Assembly (NCBI RefSeq): GCF_003367395.1
Contig: NZ_CP031417.1
Span: 4,737,501-4,801,500 of the forward strand
Direction of reading: 5' to 3'
DNA length: 64,000 nt
Source: Pseudolabrys taiwanensis
Lineage (GTDB): Bacteria; Pseudomonadota; Alphaproteobacteria; Rhizobiales; Xanthobacteraceae
Positions 26,807 through 35,451 of this stretch are shown in pieces. Every line of letters starts with the position of its first letter. Within the stretch, counting starts at the first letter, position 1. The notes beneath the pieces are model-generated. The model had not been told where the DNA came from. It saw only the letters and a program-made list of their open reading frames with translations, and ran no database searches. The translations under genes and the position numbers were made by a program.

Positions 26807-27784
26807 ATGTCTGGCAAGTTCTGGAGCAGGCTAATAGTCGCGCTTGCAACGAGTGTGTTGGCAACGACCGCCGCCGTTGCGTCCGACTATCCCGAGCGTC
26901 CGATAACGATGGTCGTCACGTTCTCCGCGGGCGGCTCGTCCGACGTTCTCGCGCGGGCGGTAGCCAATGCCTTATCGCAAGGTCTCGGCAAGAGCGTCGT
27001 GGTCGAGAACCGCCCTGGTGCCGGCGGACATATCGGCGCCGAGATCGTCTCGCGCGCGCGGCCCGACGGCTACACCATTCTGTTCGGGACGAACGGTACC
27101 CTCGGCATCGGCCCCGCCATCTACAAGAACCTGCGCTACAATCCCGCGAAGGATCTCGTGCCGGTTGGCATTTTGCACAAGCTGCCGTTGATGCTGATCG
27201 TGCAGAACAACATCCCGGCCAATAACCTTCAAGAATTCATCGCCTATGCGAAGGCACATCCGGGAAAGCTGACCTTCGCGTCGGCGGGCGTCGGCACGGC
27301 CTCGCACCTCAGCGGCGAACTGCTGAAGGAAGCGGCCGGGATCGAGATCCTGCACGTGCCGTACAAAGGCGGCGGCGGTGCGGCTCCCGATCTCCTGGCG
27401 GGCAATGTGTCGATGATGATCGAGACTATTCCGACCGCTCTGCCGTTCGTCGCCAACAAGCAGCTGCGCGCTCTTGGCGTGACCACGCGCGAGCGTTCGC
27501 CGACAGCGCCCGAGGTTCCGACCTTTGCCGAACAGGGTCTGAAGGACTTCGACGTTACGGCGTGGACGGGACTGTTCGTGCCGGCCGGCACTCCGCCGGA
27601 GATCATCGCGCGGCTGAACGCCGAGACGCTGAAGATCGCGCAATCGCCGGACTATGTCGCTCAGATCAAGAAGATGGGAACGGACGTTGCGACGTCGTCG
27701 CCGGAAGAGTTCCGCAAATTCGTCGACACCGACGTGGCGCGGTGGACCGAGGTCGTCAAACGCTCGGGCGCGCAGATCGATTGA
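26807..27784 (+). CDS. Bug/TctC-family solute-binding protein
   Basis: A 325-aa periplasmic receptor. The signal peptide is about residues 1-26, ending near AVASDYPERPITMVV. Family blocks are GGSSDVLARAVANAL, VENRPGAGGHIGAEIV, VPYKGGGGAAPDLL and FVPAGTPPEIIARLN. No permease gene is adjacent. It is followed after 35 nt by a TauD/TfdA dioxygenase gene and both are probably controlled by the divergent LysR. The ligand is therefore likely to be a substrate or relative of that dioxygenase, by inference. Confidence 0.88.
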   Translation: MSGKFWSRLIVALATSVLATTAAVASDYPERPITMVVTFSAGGSSDVLARAVANALSQGLGKSVVVENRPGAGGHIGAEIVSRARPDGYTILFGTNGTLGIGPAIYKNLRYNPAKDLVPVGILHKLPLMLIVQNNIPANNLQEFIAYAKAHPGKLTFASAGVGTASHLSGELLKEAAGIEILHVPYKGGGGAAPDLLAGNVSMMIETIPTALPFVANKQLRALGVTTRERSPTAPEVPTFAEQGLKDFDVTAWTGLFVPAGTPPEIIARLNAETLKIAQSPDYVAQIKKMGTDVATSSPEEFRKFVDTDVARWTEVVKRSGAQID

Positions 27785-27819
27785 CGCATTCACAACGGCA
27801 CTGAAAGAGGGGAGCCCCA

Positions 27820-28632
27820 ATGGCCTACGAGACCATAACCGTTACACCGGTATCGCCGCATATTGGCGCCGAGATCGGCAATATCGACCTGACCAAGGCG
27901 CTGCCGAACAAGCAGGTGGAAGAGCTGCATCAGGCTTTCATCGAATATCAGGTGATCTTCTTCCGCGATCAGAAGATCACGTTCGACGACCAGATTCGCC
28001 TCGCGCGCCACTTCGGCCCGCTCGGCACCCATGTCGGCGGGACGACCATCAGCAAGACCACCGACAATCCGCTGGTGCGCAAGTTTCACTACGACGAGAC
28101 CTCCAAGCAGATCTCGGGCGAGAACTTCCACAGCGACCAGTCCTGCGCCGAAATCCCGCCGCTGGGCAGCATGCTCTACAACCACATCGTCCCGCCGAAC
28201 GGCGGCGGCGACACCATGTTCGCCAGCATGTATGCCGCCTATGATGCGCTGTCGCCGCGCATGAAGACCTTCCTCGAAGGCCTGACGGCGACGCACGACG
28301 GCAAGCGCGTGTTCGGTCCCAACACGCCGAGCAACGTGCATCCGGTGATCATCCGTCATCCTGTCAGTAAGAAAAAGGTGATCTTCGTCAACACGGACTT
28401 CACCGCAAAGATCAATGAGCTGCCGCGCCTGGAGGGCGAGCGCGTGCTGCAGTTCCTGATCGACCACTGCAACAAGCCGGAGTGGACCTGCCGCTTTCGC
28501 TGGACGCCGCACTCCATCGCGTTCTGGGACAACCGTTGCACCCATCACAAGGCGATCTGGGACTATTGGCCGAACGTGCGATCCGGCTTCCGCGTGCAGA
28601 TCGAGGGCACGGAGCGCCCGGTCGCGGCCTGA
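27820..28632 (+). CDS. TauD/TfdA-family Fe(II)/2-oxoglutarate-dependent dioxygenase
   Basis: A 270-aa non-haem iron oxygenase. The iron ligands are visible as HSD (H104, D106) and a distal histidine in NRCTHHKAIWDY (H243 by comparison with NRxxxHxA). The 2-oxoglutarate-binding arginine is likely in RSGFRVQIEG. Family members hydroxylate taurine, 2,4-D, alkyl sulfates and similar compounds, with decarboxylation of 2-oxoglutarate. The substrate here is unknown. GAGGGGAG precedes the ATG. It is paired with a Bug receptor and closed by a terminator. Confidence 0.9.
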   Translation: MAYETITVTPVSPHIGAEIGNIDLTKALPNKQVEELHQAFIEYQVIFFRDQKITFDDQIRLARHFGPLGTHVGGTTISKTTDNPLVRKFHYDETSKQISGENFHSDQSCAEIPPLGSMLYNHIVPPNGGGDTMFASMYAAYDALSPRMKTFLEGLTATHDGKRVFGPNTPSNVHPVIIRHPVSKKKVIFVNTDFTAKINELPRLEGERVLQFLIDHCNKPEWTCRFRWTPHSIAFWDNRCTHHKAIWDYWPNVRSGFRVQIEGTERPVAA

Positions 28633-28652
28633 TCGACGGACATACGAATACG

Positions 28653-28690
28653 AAAGAGGCCGGCCATCCTGGATGGCCGGCCTCTTTCCT
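28653..28690. terminator. terminator after the dioxygenase gene
   Basis: A 15-bp perfect stem (AAAGAGGCCGGCCAT at 28653-28667 with ATGGCCGGCCTCTTT at 28673-28687) and loop CCTGG, followed by CCTT. The A/T ends make it usable from both strands, which suits the convergent small gene at 28702. Confidence 0.85.
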
Positions 28691-28701
28691 TAAGCCGCAG
28701 T

Positions 28702-28941
28702 TCAGCGCTTGGGCTGCTGGTCGTTGCTGCCGCGCATATTCGCCCAGGGATCGACTTTCGCCGGGGTGACGTCGCTGTTCGAGCGCTTGAGCGCGTTCTT
28801 GTATTGCTTGTCGAGATCGGCCTGATCACGCTTCTTTTGCATCTCCTCGGGCGAGGGCGGCTCGGCGGCGCCGCGGCCTTGGGCGTGCACCGGCGCGGCC
28901 AGCACCGCCAGGACGAAGAGACCGATGGTCAGTTTTTTCAT
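28702..28941 (-). CDS. small secreted protein
   Basis: 79 aa with a clear signal peptide (MKKLTIGLFVLAVLAAPVHA, cleavage after residue 20). A charged, Pro/Glu/Lys-rich tail of about 58 residues contains SPEEMQKKRDQADLDKQYKN. No family recognised and no cysteine is present. It is transcribed alone between a terminator and the divergent bioB gene. Confidence 0.65.
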   Translation of the reverse strand: MKKLTIGLFVLAVLAAPVHAQGRGAAEPPSPEEMQKKRDQADLDKQYKNALKRSNSDVTPAKVDPWANMRGSNDQQPKR

Positions 28942-29104
28942 GAGGCATTCCCCGAGACGAGCCTGTTCCGGCTGCTAAAATAGCACCTCCAGCCGGTCCG
29001 CTCAACGCGACGAAGTCATTGCGCAGGCGGCTCTTTTGGCCTGCGCGCGGCTGCGCTATAGAGCCCTGTCGTCCGGTCCGCCGGACCCGCGGAGGTATCC
29101 CTGC

Positions 29105-30088
29105 ATGTCGCTCGCCCACGAAACCTTGGCCGGCCCGGCCGTCCTGCCGCTCCGCCACGATTGGACGCGCGAGGAGATCCGGGCGCTGTTCGCATTGCCC
29201 TTCGCCGATTTGGTTTTCCAGGCCGCGCAGGTGCATCGGCAGCATTTCGATCCGGCCGAGGTGCAGGTTTCCACGCTGTTGTCGATCAAGACGGGCGGCT
29301 GCCCGGAGGATTGCGGCTATTGCTCGCAATCGGCGAAGTTCGACACGGGGCTGAAGGCCGGCAAACTGATGGAAGTCGAGGCGGTGCTCGCCGAGGCCCG
29401 CGCGGCCAAGGCAGGCGGCGCGTCCCGCTTCTGCATGGGGGCGGCTTGGCGCTCGCCCAAGGATCGCGATCTCGACAAGGTCTGCGCCATGGTCGAGGGC
29501 GTGAAGGCACTCGGCATGGAGACCTGCGTCACGCTCGGCATGCTCGACGCGGCCCAGGCGCGCAAGCTCAAGGACTCCGGCCTCGACTACTACAACCACA
29601 ACCTCGACACGTCGCCCGAGTACTACAGCCAGATCATCACCACGCGGACCTATCAGGACCGGCTCGACACGCTCGAGTACGTGCGCGACGCCGGCATCAA
29701 TGTCTGCTGCGGCGGCATCGTCGGCATGGGCGAGCAGGTGGAAGACCGTGTCGGCATGATCGCGTCGCTGGCCAATCTGCCGGTGCATCCGGAGAGCGTG
29801 CCGATCAACATGCTGATGCAGGTCGAGGGCACGCCGCTTGGCGAGTCGGCGAAGATCGATGCGTTGGATTTCGTGCGGACGATCGCGGTCGCGCGCATCA
29901 CCATGCCGGCGTCGTTCGTGCGGCTGTCGGCCGGCCGCGAGCATATGAGCGACGAGACGCAAGCCTTGTGCTTCATGGCCGGCGCGAATTCGATCTTCTG
30001 CGGCCCGAAGCTGCTGACGACCCCCAATCCCGCGCGCGATCGCGACTTCGCGCTCCTCGATAAGCTCGGCATGCGGGTGATGGAGTAG
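29105..30088 (+). CDS. bioB: biotin synthase
   Basis: Radical-SAM enzyme inserting sulfur into dethiobiotin; 327 aa, normal length. The SAM [4Fe-4S] cysteines are C66, C70 and C73 in [13 protein letters not shown]. Other marks are [13 protein letters not shown], the [2Fe-2S] region around [12 protein letters not shown], and the C-terminal RLSAGRE. The start at 29105 is chosen with GGAGG 10 nt upstream. No other bio gene lies in the window, so this is an isolated bioB. Confidence 0.95.
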   Translation: MSLAHETLAGPAVLPLRHDWTREEIRALFALPFADLVFQAAQVHRQHFDPAEVQVSTLLSIKTGGCPEDCGYCSQSAKFDTGLKAGKLMEVEAVLAEARAAKAGGASRFCMGAAWRSPKDRDLDKVCAMVEGVKALGMETCVTLGMLDAAQARKLKDSGLDYYNHNLDTSPEYYSQIITTRTYQDRLDTLEYVRDAGINVCCGGIVGMGEQVEDRVGMIASLANLPVHPESVPINMLMQVEGTPLGESAKIDALDFVRTIAVARITMPASFVRLSAGREHMSDETQALCFMAGANSIFCGPKLLTTPNPARDRDFALLDKLGMRVME

Positions 30089-30090
30089 GC

Positions 30091-30198
30091 CGTCATCCCG
30101 GGCGACTGAGCGCGGGCGCAGGAGATCCCGGGATCCAGTACGCCGTGTCCTATCGATGGACTGCGGCGTATGGTTCCCCGCCTTCGCGGGGACGACGG
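30091..30198. repeat. dispersed repeat, GTCATCCC-GGGATCCAGTACGCCG family
   Basis: It begins CGTCATCCCGGG and contains GGGATCCAGTACGCCG and TCTATCGAT-like centres, with inverted Gs and Cs at the far end. A related copy is at 62444-62546, sharing the GATCCAGTACGCCG and CTATCGAT parts. Confidence 0.75.
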
Positions 30199-30235
30199 AA
30201 GGATGCAAGACGGCGAATATGCCCAATCGGGCGTG

Positions 30236-30610
30236 TCACGCCAGGCTGCGCACCACGGCAAAACCCGCGAACAGGCCGGCGATCGAAATCGTGACCGAGA
30301 GCAGCACATAGAGCGCGGCAAGGCCGACATCGCCGCGCTCGTAGAGCAACGCCGTATCGAGCGAGAAGGTCGAGAACGTCGTGTAGCCGCCGAGGATGCC
30401 GGTGGTGAAGAACAGCCGCCAGTGCTGCGAAGTATCGCCCTTGAAGGCGAAATAAGCCGCGGCCAGTCCCATGATCAGCGAGCCGGTGATGTTGATCAGG
30501 AGCGTCGCGTAGGGAAAGCCCGTGCCGAGCACGCGGGCGATGCCGAGATTGATGCCGTGGCGCACGGTCGCGCCGAGGCCGCCGCCGAGGAAAACGATGA
30601 GGTAGCCCAT
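30236..30610 (-). CDS. crcB: fluoride ion channel CrcB/Fluc
   Basis: A 124-aa four-span membrane protein that dimerises to export fluoride. The N-terminal GGGLGATVRHGINL and the central GGYTTFSTFSLD motif, with the pore phenylalanines and Na+-site residues, are diagnostic. The ATG at 30610 is preferred with AAGGA 8 nt upstream; a TTG five codons earlier is the alternative. No fluoride riboswitch was recognised upstream. Confidence 0.93.
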   Translation of the reverse strand: MGYLIVFLGGGLGATVRHGINLGIARVLGTGFPYATLLINITGSLIMGLAAAYFAFKGDTSQHWRLFFTTGILGGYTTFSTFSLDTALLYERGDVGLAALYVLLSVTISIAGLFAGFAVVRSLA

Positions 30611-30625
30611 GGGTCCGTCCTTCAA

Positions 30626-31067
30626 AGATTCCAGGGCAAAGCAAAACCGCCCATAGGGCGATCAAGACCCACCGCTGGCGCGCACGATCGGCCGGCTTCC
30701 TCGCCGGCTCGCATCAGGCGCAAGGTTTACGCGGTAGGAGTCATCAGCCCCTTGCGGGCGGTTATCGGGGGAACCCCATCCCCATCACCGGCAAACTATG
30801 AGCGGTACCGACGGGCGTCAATCCGCCGTTGCGGCGCCTATTGTATAATCACAACGGATTTTCGGCGCGTCGCTAGGCAGATCGGCGACTAAATGAGCAG
30901 CGAGCGGGGTTTTCGCGCCCGGCTTCGCACGACGGGGCCGGCGTGGGTCTTTCCGGTCAAGCTTTTGCGACTCCTGTCGAATCGAAGCACAGCGCGACGG
31001 TTTGCCGCGCTGGCACGCGGATTGCTGATCCCTGTCTATCGCCAACCTCGGCGCGACGGGGCTTCGC
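30626..31067. other. intergenic region upstream of the amidohydrolase-permease pair
   Basis: 442 nt with no supported gene. TTGTATAATCACAA (30841-30854) contains a perfect -10 (TATAAT, 30844-30849) inside a TTGT-N6-ACAA inverted repeat. This looks like a promoter with an overlapping operator, leaving a leader of about 210 nt before the coding start at 31068. The leader has no obvious terminator-like hairpin. Confidence 0.45.
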
Positions 31068-31778
31068 ATGATGATCACCATCACCGCCGAACCGCAGTCA
31101 GTTCAGATTGACCTCGCGCGAACAGCGCTTCTCATCATCGACATGCAGCGCGACTTCCTGGAGCCCGGCGGCTTCGGCGAGACGCTCGGCAACGACGTCA
31201 GTCTGCTCGAGGCCGCCGTCGACCCGTGCAAAGCGGTGCTCGCCGCTGCGCGCGATACCGGCATGCTCGTCATTCATACGCGCGAGGGGCACCGCCCCGA
31301 TCTCTCCGACGCACCTCCGGCCAAGATCGAGCGCGGCGCGCCATCGAAGCGCATCGGTGATTTGGGCCCGATGGGCCGCATCCTCATTCGCGGCGAACCG
31401 GGTCACGACATCATCGACGCGCTTTATCCGATCGAGGGCGAACCGGTCATCGACAAGCCGGGCAAGGGCGCCTTCTACCAGACCGATCTGCAACTCGTGC
31501 TGCAGAACAACGGCATCGAGAACCTGCTCGTCTGCGGCGTCACCACCGAAGTGTGCGTCAACACCACCGTGCGCGAGGCCAATGACCGTGGCTATCGCTG
31601 CGTCGTCTTGGGCGACTGCTGCGCTTCTTACTTTCCGGAATTCCATGCGATGGGCTTGAAGATGATCAAGGCCCAGGGCGGCATTTTCGGCTGGGTGTCG
31701 GACTCGCGCGCAATGGTCGCTGCGGTCGGCACGGCGGCCAAGCCTTCGCTGAAATATGCACAGGGGAGTGGGTCATGA
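31068..31778 (+). CDS. isochorismatase-fold cysteine hydrolase, biuret-hydrolase-like
   Basis: A 236-aa cysteine amidohydrolase. The likely triad is D25 ([10 protein letters not shown]), K133 (DKPGKGAFY) and C163 ([17 protein letters not shown]). The blocks [26 protein letters not shown] and [15 protein letters not shown] are those I associate with biuret hydrolase (BiuH) and its close relatives, more than with ureidoacrylate or nicotinamide hydrolases. It would hydrolyse a ureido or amide N-C bond in the cytoplasm. The gene overlaps the next one (permease) by 4 nt, so uptake and cleavage of one substrate is likely. The identity of the substrate is not certain. Confidence 0.8.
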   Translation: MMITITAEPQSVQIDLARTALLIIDMQRDFLEPGGFGETLGNDVSLLEAAVDPCKAVLAAARDTGMLVIHTREGHRPDLSDAPPAKIERGAPSKRIGDLGPMGRILIRGEPGHDIIDALYPIEGEPVIDKPGKGAFYQTDLQLVLQNNGIENLLVCGVTTEVCVNTTVREANDRGYRCVVLGDCCASYFPEFHAMGLKMIKAQGGIFGWVSDSRAMVAAVGTAAKPSLKYAQGSGS

Positions 31779-33376
31779 GCACTGCGACGACGACGGCTTT
31801 CAAGCCGAAGCTATGGACGCCAGGCGATTGGAATGCCTTCTTCGGTTTCGGCACGAACATCCTCGTCAACATGCTGGTGCTCACCGGTTTGTTGCGCTTC
31901 GTCATCAAGATGCCGGACTCGATCGTGTTCGGCCGCATCCTCCCGGCGCTCGGGCTCATGATGTGCCTGTCCACGCTGTATTACGCATGGCTCGCGTATC
32001 GCTTGGCGGTGAAGACCGGTCGCAGCGATGTTTGCGCCTTGCCGTCGGGCGTCAGCGTGCCGCACATGTTCGTGGTCACTTTCGTGATCATGCTGCCGAT
32101 CACGCTGAAGACCAACGATCCCATCAAAGGCTGGGAAGCCGGCCTCGTCTGGGTGTTCTTCCAGAGCTTCATCCTGATGATCGGCGGCTTCGTCGCGCCT
32201 TACGTGCGCAAGATCACGCCGCGCGCGGCCCTGCTCGGCACGCTGGCCGGCGTGTCGATCACCTTCATCTCGATGCGTCCGGCGCTCGAGATGTTCATGA
32301 CGCCGCAGATCGGCCTGGTCTGTTTCGCCATAATCCTGGTGAGCTGGTTCGGTGGCGTGAAGTATCCGATGGGTATCCCGGCTGGACTCGTCGCCATCGC
32401 GGTCGGCATGCTCATCGCCTGGGGTTCGAACCTGTTCGGTTTGAATATCGGCGGCATGAGCGGCGCCAAGGTCTCCGAAGCTTTGTCGTCCTTCGGCTTC
32501 TCGGTGCCGCTGCCGGCCGTCGGTCACGTGTTCTCGGGCTTTGAATATCTTGGCGTGATCCTGGTGACCGCGATCCCGTTCGGCATCTACGATCTCGTCG
32601 AGGCGATGGACAACGTCGAGAGCGCCGAAGCGGCCGGCGATCATTTTCCGACGACGCGCGTGCTTACCGCCGACGGCATCGTCAGCCTGATCGGCTGCCT
32701 GATGGGCAACCCCTTCATCAACGCGGTGTATATCGGCCATCCGGGGTGGAAGGCGATGGGCGGCCGCATTGGCTATTCGGCCGCGACCGGCCTGATGGTG
32801 ATCGTGCTGTCCTGGTTCGGCGTGATTTCGCTGATGCTCGCGGTCATTCCGGTGGTCGCGATCTCACCGATCCTTCTCTACATCGGCATGCTGATCGGCG
32901 CGCAGGCGTTCCAGACGACGCCCGCCAAACATGCGCCGGCGATCGTGCTGGCGCTCACGCCGCATCTCGCCGGCTGGGCGACGACGCTGCTCAACGGCGC
33001 GCTCGGCGCCGCCGGCCTCGGCTTCGCCGCGGTCCACGCGCCGGAGTTCGTCGGCAAGATGGCGGCGCAGGGCGTGCTCTATCACGGCCTCGAGATCATG
33101 GGTGGCGGCGCGATTCTCGCCGGCCTCGTGCTTGGCGCCATCGGCGTCTGCGTCATCGAACGCGAGTTTACGAAGGCGGCGGCGTTCTCGCTCGCCGGAG
33201 CAGTGCTGACTTATTTCGGCTTCATGCACGGTGAAGCGGTCGGCGTTGGCGGCGGCTTTGGCGTCACGCCGGGCGTGGCTTTCGCCTACCTTGTCGTGGC
33301 GGCATTCCTGTTCGCGTTGTCGAAGCAGCCGGCCGTGGTCGAAGCGCCGATGAAGGTGGCCGTACCTGCCGAATGA
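31775..33376 (+). CDS. NCS2-like (xanthine/uracil/sulfate-permease-fold) transporter
   Basis: A 533-aa membrane protein with about 13-14 spans, starting inside the stop region of the amidohydrolase (ATGA overlap), hence translationally coupled. It has the repeated 7+7 span plan of nucleobase and SulP transporters. [16 protein letters not shown] lies in the first span and [24 protein letters not shown] in the second half. The latter resembles the permease partners of amidohydrolase clusters. Substrate is probably a small urea-like or heterocyclic nitrogen compound cleaved by its neighbour, by inference. Confidence 0.75.
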   Translation: MSTATTTAFKPKLWTPGDWNAFFGFGTNILVNMLVLTGLLRFVIKMPDSIVFGRILPALGLMMCLSTLYYAWLAYRLAVKTGRSDVCALPSGVSVPHMFVVTFVIMLPITLKTNDPIKGWEAGLVWVFFQSFILMIGGFVAPYVRKITPRAALLGTLAGVSITFISMRPALEMFMTPQIGLVCFAIILVSWFGGVKYPMGIPAGLVAIAVGMLIAWGSNLFGLNIGGMSGAKVSEALSSFGFSVPLPAVGHVFSGFEYLGVILVTAIPFGIYDLVEAMDNVESAEAAGDHFPTTRVLTADGIVSLIGCLMGNPFINAVYIGHPGWKAMGGRIGYSAATGLMVIVLSWFGVISLMLAVIPVVAISPILLYIGMLIGAQAFQTTPAKHAPAIVLALTPHLAGWATTLLNGALGAAGLGFAAVHAPEFVGKMAAQGVLYHGLEIMGGGAILAGLVLGAIGVCVIEREFTKAAAFSLAGAVLTYFGFMHGEAVGVGGGFGVTPGVAFAYLVVAAFLFALSKQPAVVEAPMKVAVPAE

Positions 33377-33396
33377 CGCAACCGCTTAGGAAAGCG

Positions 33397-33428
33397 AAAC
33401 AGCCCCGCTTGGCGGGGCTGTTTTCTTA
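33397..33428. terminator. bidirectional terminator
   Basis: A 12-bp stem (AAACAGCCCCGC 33397-33408, GCGGGGCTGTTT 33412-33423) with loop TTG and TTTTC after it on the plus strand. It lies between the permease gene and the convergent small gene at 33426. Confidence 0.88.
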
Positions 33429-33692
33429 TTGGCCGTGCGCCTCCAGCACCTGAAGGCAGGCTTTGCGCAGTTTGGTGCGGTGCTGTTGCAGACACGCCAG
33501 TACGCGCAGGCTGTCCGGCATTTCGTCGAGGCAGTACTTCGTCGAATCGGGACGGCAGGCGGCTTGTTCTTCCGGCGTGCCGCTAAACAGGCTGCCGGAC
33601 CTTCCCGGCTGGAGACGTTCGTCCGTCTGGGCTAGCGCCGCGCCGTTCACCAGGATGGTCAACAACGCAACGGCGGCGGCGGTTCGCTTCAT
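33426..33692 (-). CDS. small secreted cysteine-containing protein
   Basis: 88 aa. The signal peptide is residues 1-21 (AVALLTILVNGAALA). The mature part has four cysteines arranged as CRPDSTKYC and ACLQQHRTKLRKAC, the spacing of the Cys-rich repeat (GLG1-like) found in small alphaproteobacterial exported proteins; two disulfides are likely. Function unknown. Confidence 0.72.
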   Translation of the reverse strand: MKRTAAAVALLTILVNGAALAQTDERLQPGRSGSLFSGTPEEQAACRPDSTKYCLDEMPDSLRVLACLQQHRTKLRKACLQVLEAHGQ

Positions 33693-33716
33693 TTCAAGTT
33701 CCTTCCGGCAAACAAA

Positions 33717-33742
33717 GGCTGGAGACGAAATTGTCTCCAGCC
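33717..33742 (-). terminator. terminator of the glycine-zipper protein gene
   Basis: A perfect 10-bp inverted repeat GGCTGGAGAC-GAAATT-GTCTCCAGCC, followed on the minus strand by TTTGTTTG. It lies 31 nt beyond the stop of the gene at 33774-34046. Confidence 0.85.
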
Positions 33743-33773
33743 TGTGTTAGTTTTGTGGCTGATGGCGAGGTTT

Positions 33774-34046
33774 TCAACGCTCGGCGCGATGGACGCTCGC
33801 GCGCGTGCGCTCGTAGTGAGAGTGGCGGTGATAATAACGGTGCCGGTGGAAGCCCATCCCGCGCGAAATGTGCGGGCCGGCGGTATAACCGATAACGCCA
33901 CCGGCCACGGCGCCGACCGGTCCACCGACCAGTAATCCGGCGCCGGCGCCCATGAGCCCATCGCCCATCCGTTCCCCGGCGCTCGCTGCCGCGGGCGCGA
34001 GAACAATGGCCGCAGCCACGGCCGTTGCCGCCATGAATGTCTTCAT
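33774..34046 (-). CDS. small exported glycine-zipper protein
   Basis: 90 aa. The signal peptide is about residues 1-24 (MKTFMAATAVAAAIVLAPAA, ending SAG). A Gly-rich hydrophobic segment MGAGAGLLVGGPVGAVAGGV follows (glycine zipper) and then a His/Arg/Tyr-rich tail (HRHRYYHRHSHYERTR) that may bind metal or cell-wall polymer. The start at 34046 is supported by AAGGAGG; an in-frame ATG lies ten codons upstream. Likely an envelope protein of unknown role. Confidence 0.7.
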   Translation of the reverse strand: MKTFMAATAVAAAIVLAPAAASAGERMGDGLMGAGAGLLVGGPVGAVAGGVIGYTAGPHISRGMGFHRHRYYHRHSHYERTRASVHRAER

Positions 34047-34142
34047 CGCATGCCTCCTTGCGATCGGAATGATCACAGGAACAATGGGGGCGGCGGGTGA
34101 AAGTTCCGGTCCTGACGCGAGCGTGAAAAGCCGTGTAGCGCG

Positions 34143-35069
34143 CTAGTGCATCACCGCGCCGGTGCGCGGCACGATCGCGCCCCGATGGCGCAGCACATGA
34201 GCCGCGAGCCGGTGCGCCGCCTGCGCCGCGTCGGCTGGCTTGCTGCCGGAGATTCGCGCGGCGAGATAGCCCGCGTTGAAGCCATCGCCAACGGCCGTGC
34301 TATCGACCGGCGTCACGACCTCGGGAACGGGGATTTCCTCGCGCGTGGCGCCGGCCGCGAGCGAGGCGCTGTTCGGTCCGTTCTTGACGACGATCTCGCC
34401 GACGCCGAAGGCCTGCAGGCGCGCAATCGTGGCGTCGGGGGAGGGATCGCCCCAAAGGACGGCCTCATCGTCATAAGCCGGCAACGCGATGTCGGTGCGC
34501 TTGAGCGCTTCGGCGAAAACCGTGCGCGTGCGCGGCAGATCGGCCTTCCAGTCGCGCGGGCGGAAATTGCCGTCGAAGGCGATCGTCGCGCCGGCTTTGC
34601 GCGCGAGTTCGATCGCCGCGAGGAAACGGCCGAGCCCGACATTCGAGTAGAGCGACAGCGTCATGCCGGAAAAATAGATCAGACGCGCGGTGGCGAGCGC
34701 TTCCGCGATGCCGCCCCAGCCCGGCAACTCGAACAGATCGCGCGCCGGGGTTGCCTCGCGCCACTGATGCAGACGCCGTCCCTGTGCGGCATCGCTGTCG
34801 ATGAGGGTGAGCGCGGGCAGGCGGCCGGGAATGCGCATCATGAGATCGGTCGCGACGCCCTCGGCTTTCGCCAATGCGGCGATGGCGTCGGAATAGGGAT
34901 CATCGCCGAGCGCGGTGGCGAAGGCGGTGTTCAGACCCGCGCGCGCCAGATAGATCGCGGTGTTGAAGGTGTCGCCGCCGCTTTGCAGGGCGAAACGGCC
35001 GTCGGCGCCGCGCGCAAGCTCGATGGTGGCCTCGCCGATGGCGATGGTGCGTTTGGGGGCTGCGGTCAT
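34143..35069 (-). CDS. kdgK: PfkB-family sugar kinase, probable 2-keto-3-deoxygluconate kinase
   Basis: A 308-aa ribokinase-fold enzyme. N-terminal substrate motif SGGDTFNTAIYLARAG (near residue 30), FDGNFRPRDW in the middle and the C-terminal catalytic motif DSTAVGDGFNAGYLA, whose aspartate is the base. These fit 2-keto-3-deoxygluconate kinase (2-keto-3-deoxygluconate to the 6-phosphate); other hexonate kinases are possible. It lies 13 nt after the DUF1850 gene of the TAXI-TRAP transporter, hence likely in the same operon, and is its last gene. Confidence 0.8.
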   Translation of the reverse strand: MTAAPKRTIAIGEATIELARGADGRFALQSGGDTFNTAIYLARAGLNTAFATALGDDPYSDAIAALAKAEGVATDLMMRIPGRLPALTLIDSDAAQGRRLHQWREATPARDLFELPGWGGIAEALATARLIYFSGMTLSLYSNVGLGRFLAAIELARKAGATIAFDGNFRPRDWKADLPRTRTVFAEALKRTDIALPAYDDEAVLWGDPSPDATIARLQAFGVGEIVVKNGPNSASLAAGATREEIPVPEVVTPVDSTAVGDGFNAGYLAARISGSKPADAAQAAHRLAAHVLRHRGAIVPRTGAVMH

Positions 35070-35082
35070 GCACGGCGTCTTA

Positions 35083-35451
35083 TCACGGACAGGTCGTCAG
35101 CGTCACCGGATCGGCGTCTTTCGGCACATAAGCGCCCATCGGCTTACACTGTCCGGCGATGCAAACCTGCCAGTCATCGGTGGCGCCGGAACGGCGCAGC
35201 AGCACGTTCGGCATCGGCGGAACATGCGGCGCGTAGTGCCACCATCGCCCATCGAATTTGGCGTCCGCCGGCGGCTCCATGCCGGCGCCAGTGCCCTGGA
35301 TGCGGTCCTCGACAAGGGCGAGACCGGCCGGCGTCGCGCGCCAATCTTCTTCCCAGCGGGTCTTCTCGATGGAATGCGTCCAGGCCAAGGTGAGCGCGAC
35401 GGTGCCGAGGCGGATCGTCGCGCCTGCCGCAAGGAGGCAGAGCTCGAGCAC
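35083..35451 (-). CDS. DUF1850 protein, TAXI-TRAP associated
   Basis: 122 aa with a GTG start (MLELCLLAAG) abutting the TAG of the permease gene. The DUF1850 motif WTHSIEKTRWEEDW is near residue 24, the typical substrate-loop of this family, and a short hydrophobic N-terminus may anchor it or act as a signal. DUF1850 genes regularly follow TRAP-TAXI permease genes. Their role is unknown. Confidence 0.82.
   Translation of the reverse strand: MLELCLLAAGATIRLGTVALTLAWTHSIEKTRWEEDWRATPAGLALVEDRIQGTGAGMEPPADAKFDGRWWHYAPHVPPMPNVLLRRSGATDDWQVCIAGQCKPMGAYVPKDADPVTLTTCP

Noticed and set aside
30611..31067. Fluoride riboswitch upstream of crcB
   Set aside because: I saw no conserved fluoride-riboswitch core in the gap on the crcB strand.
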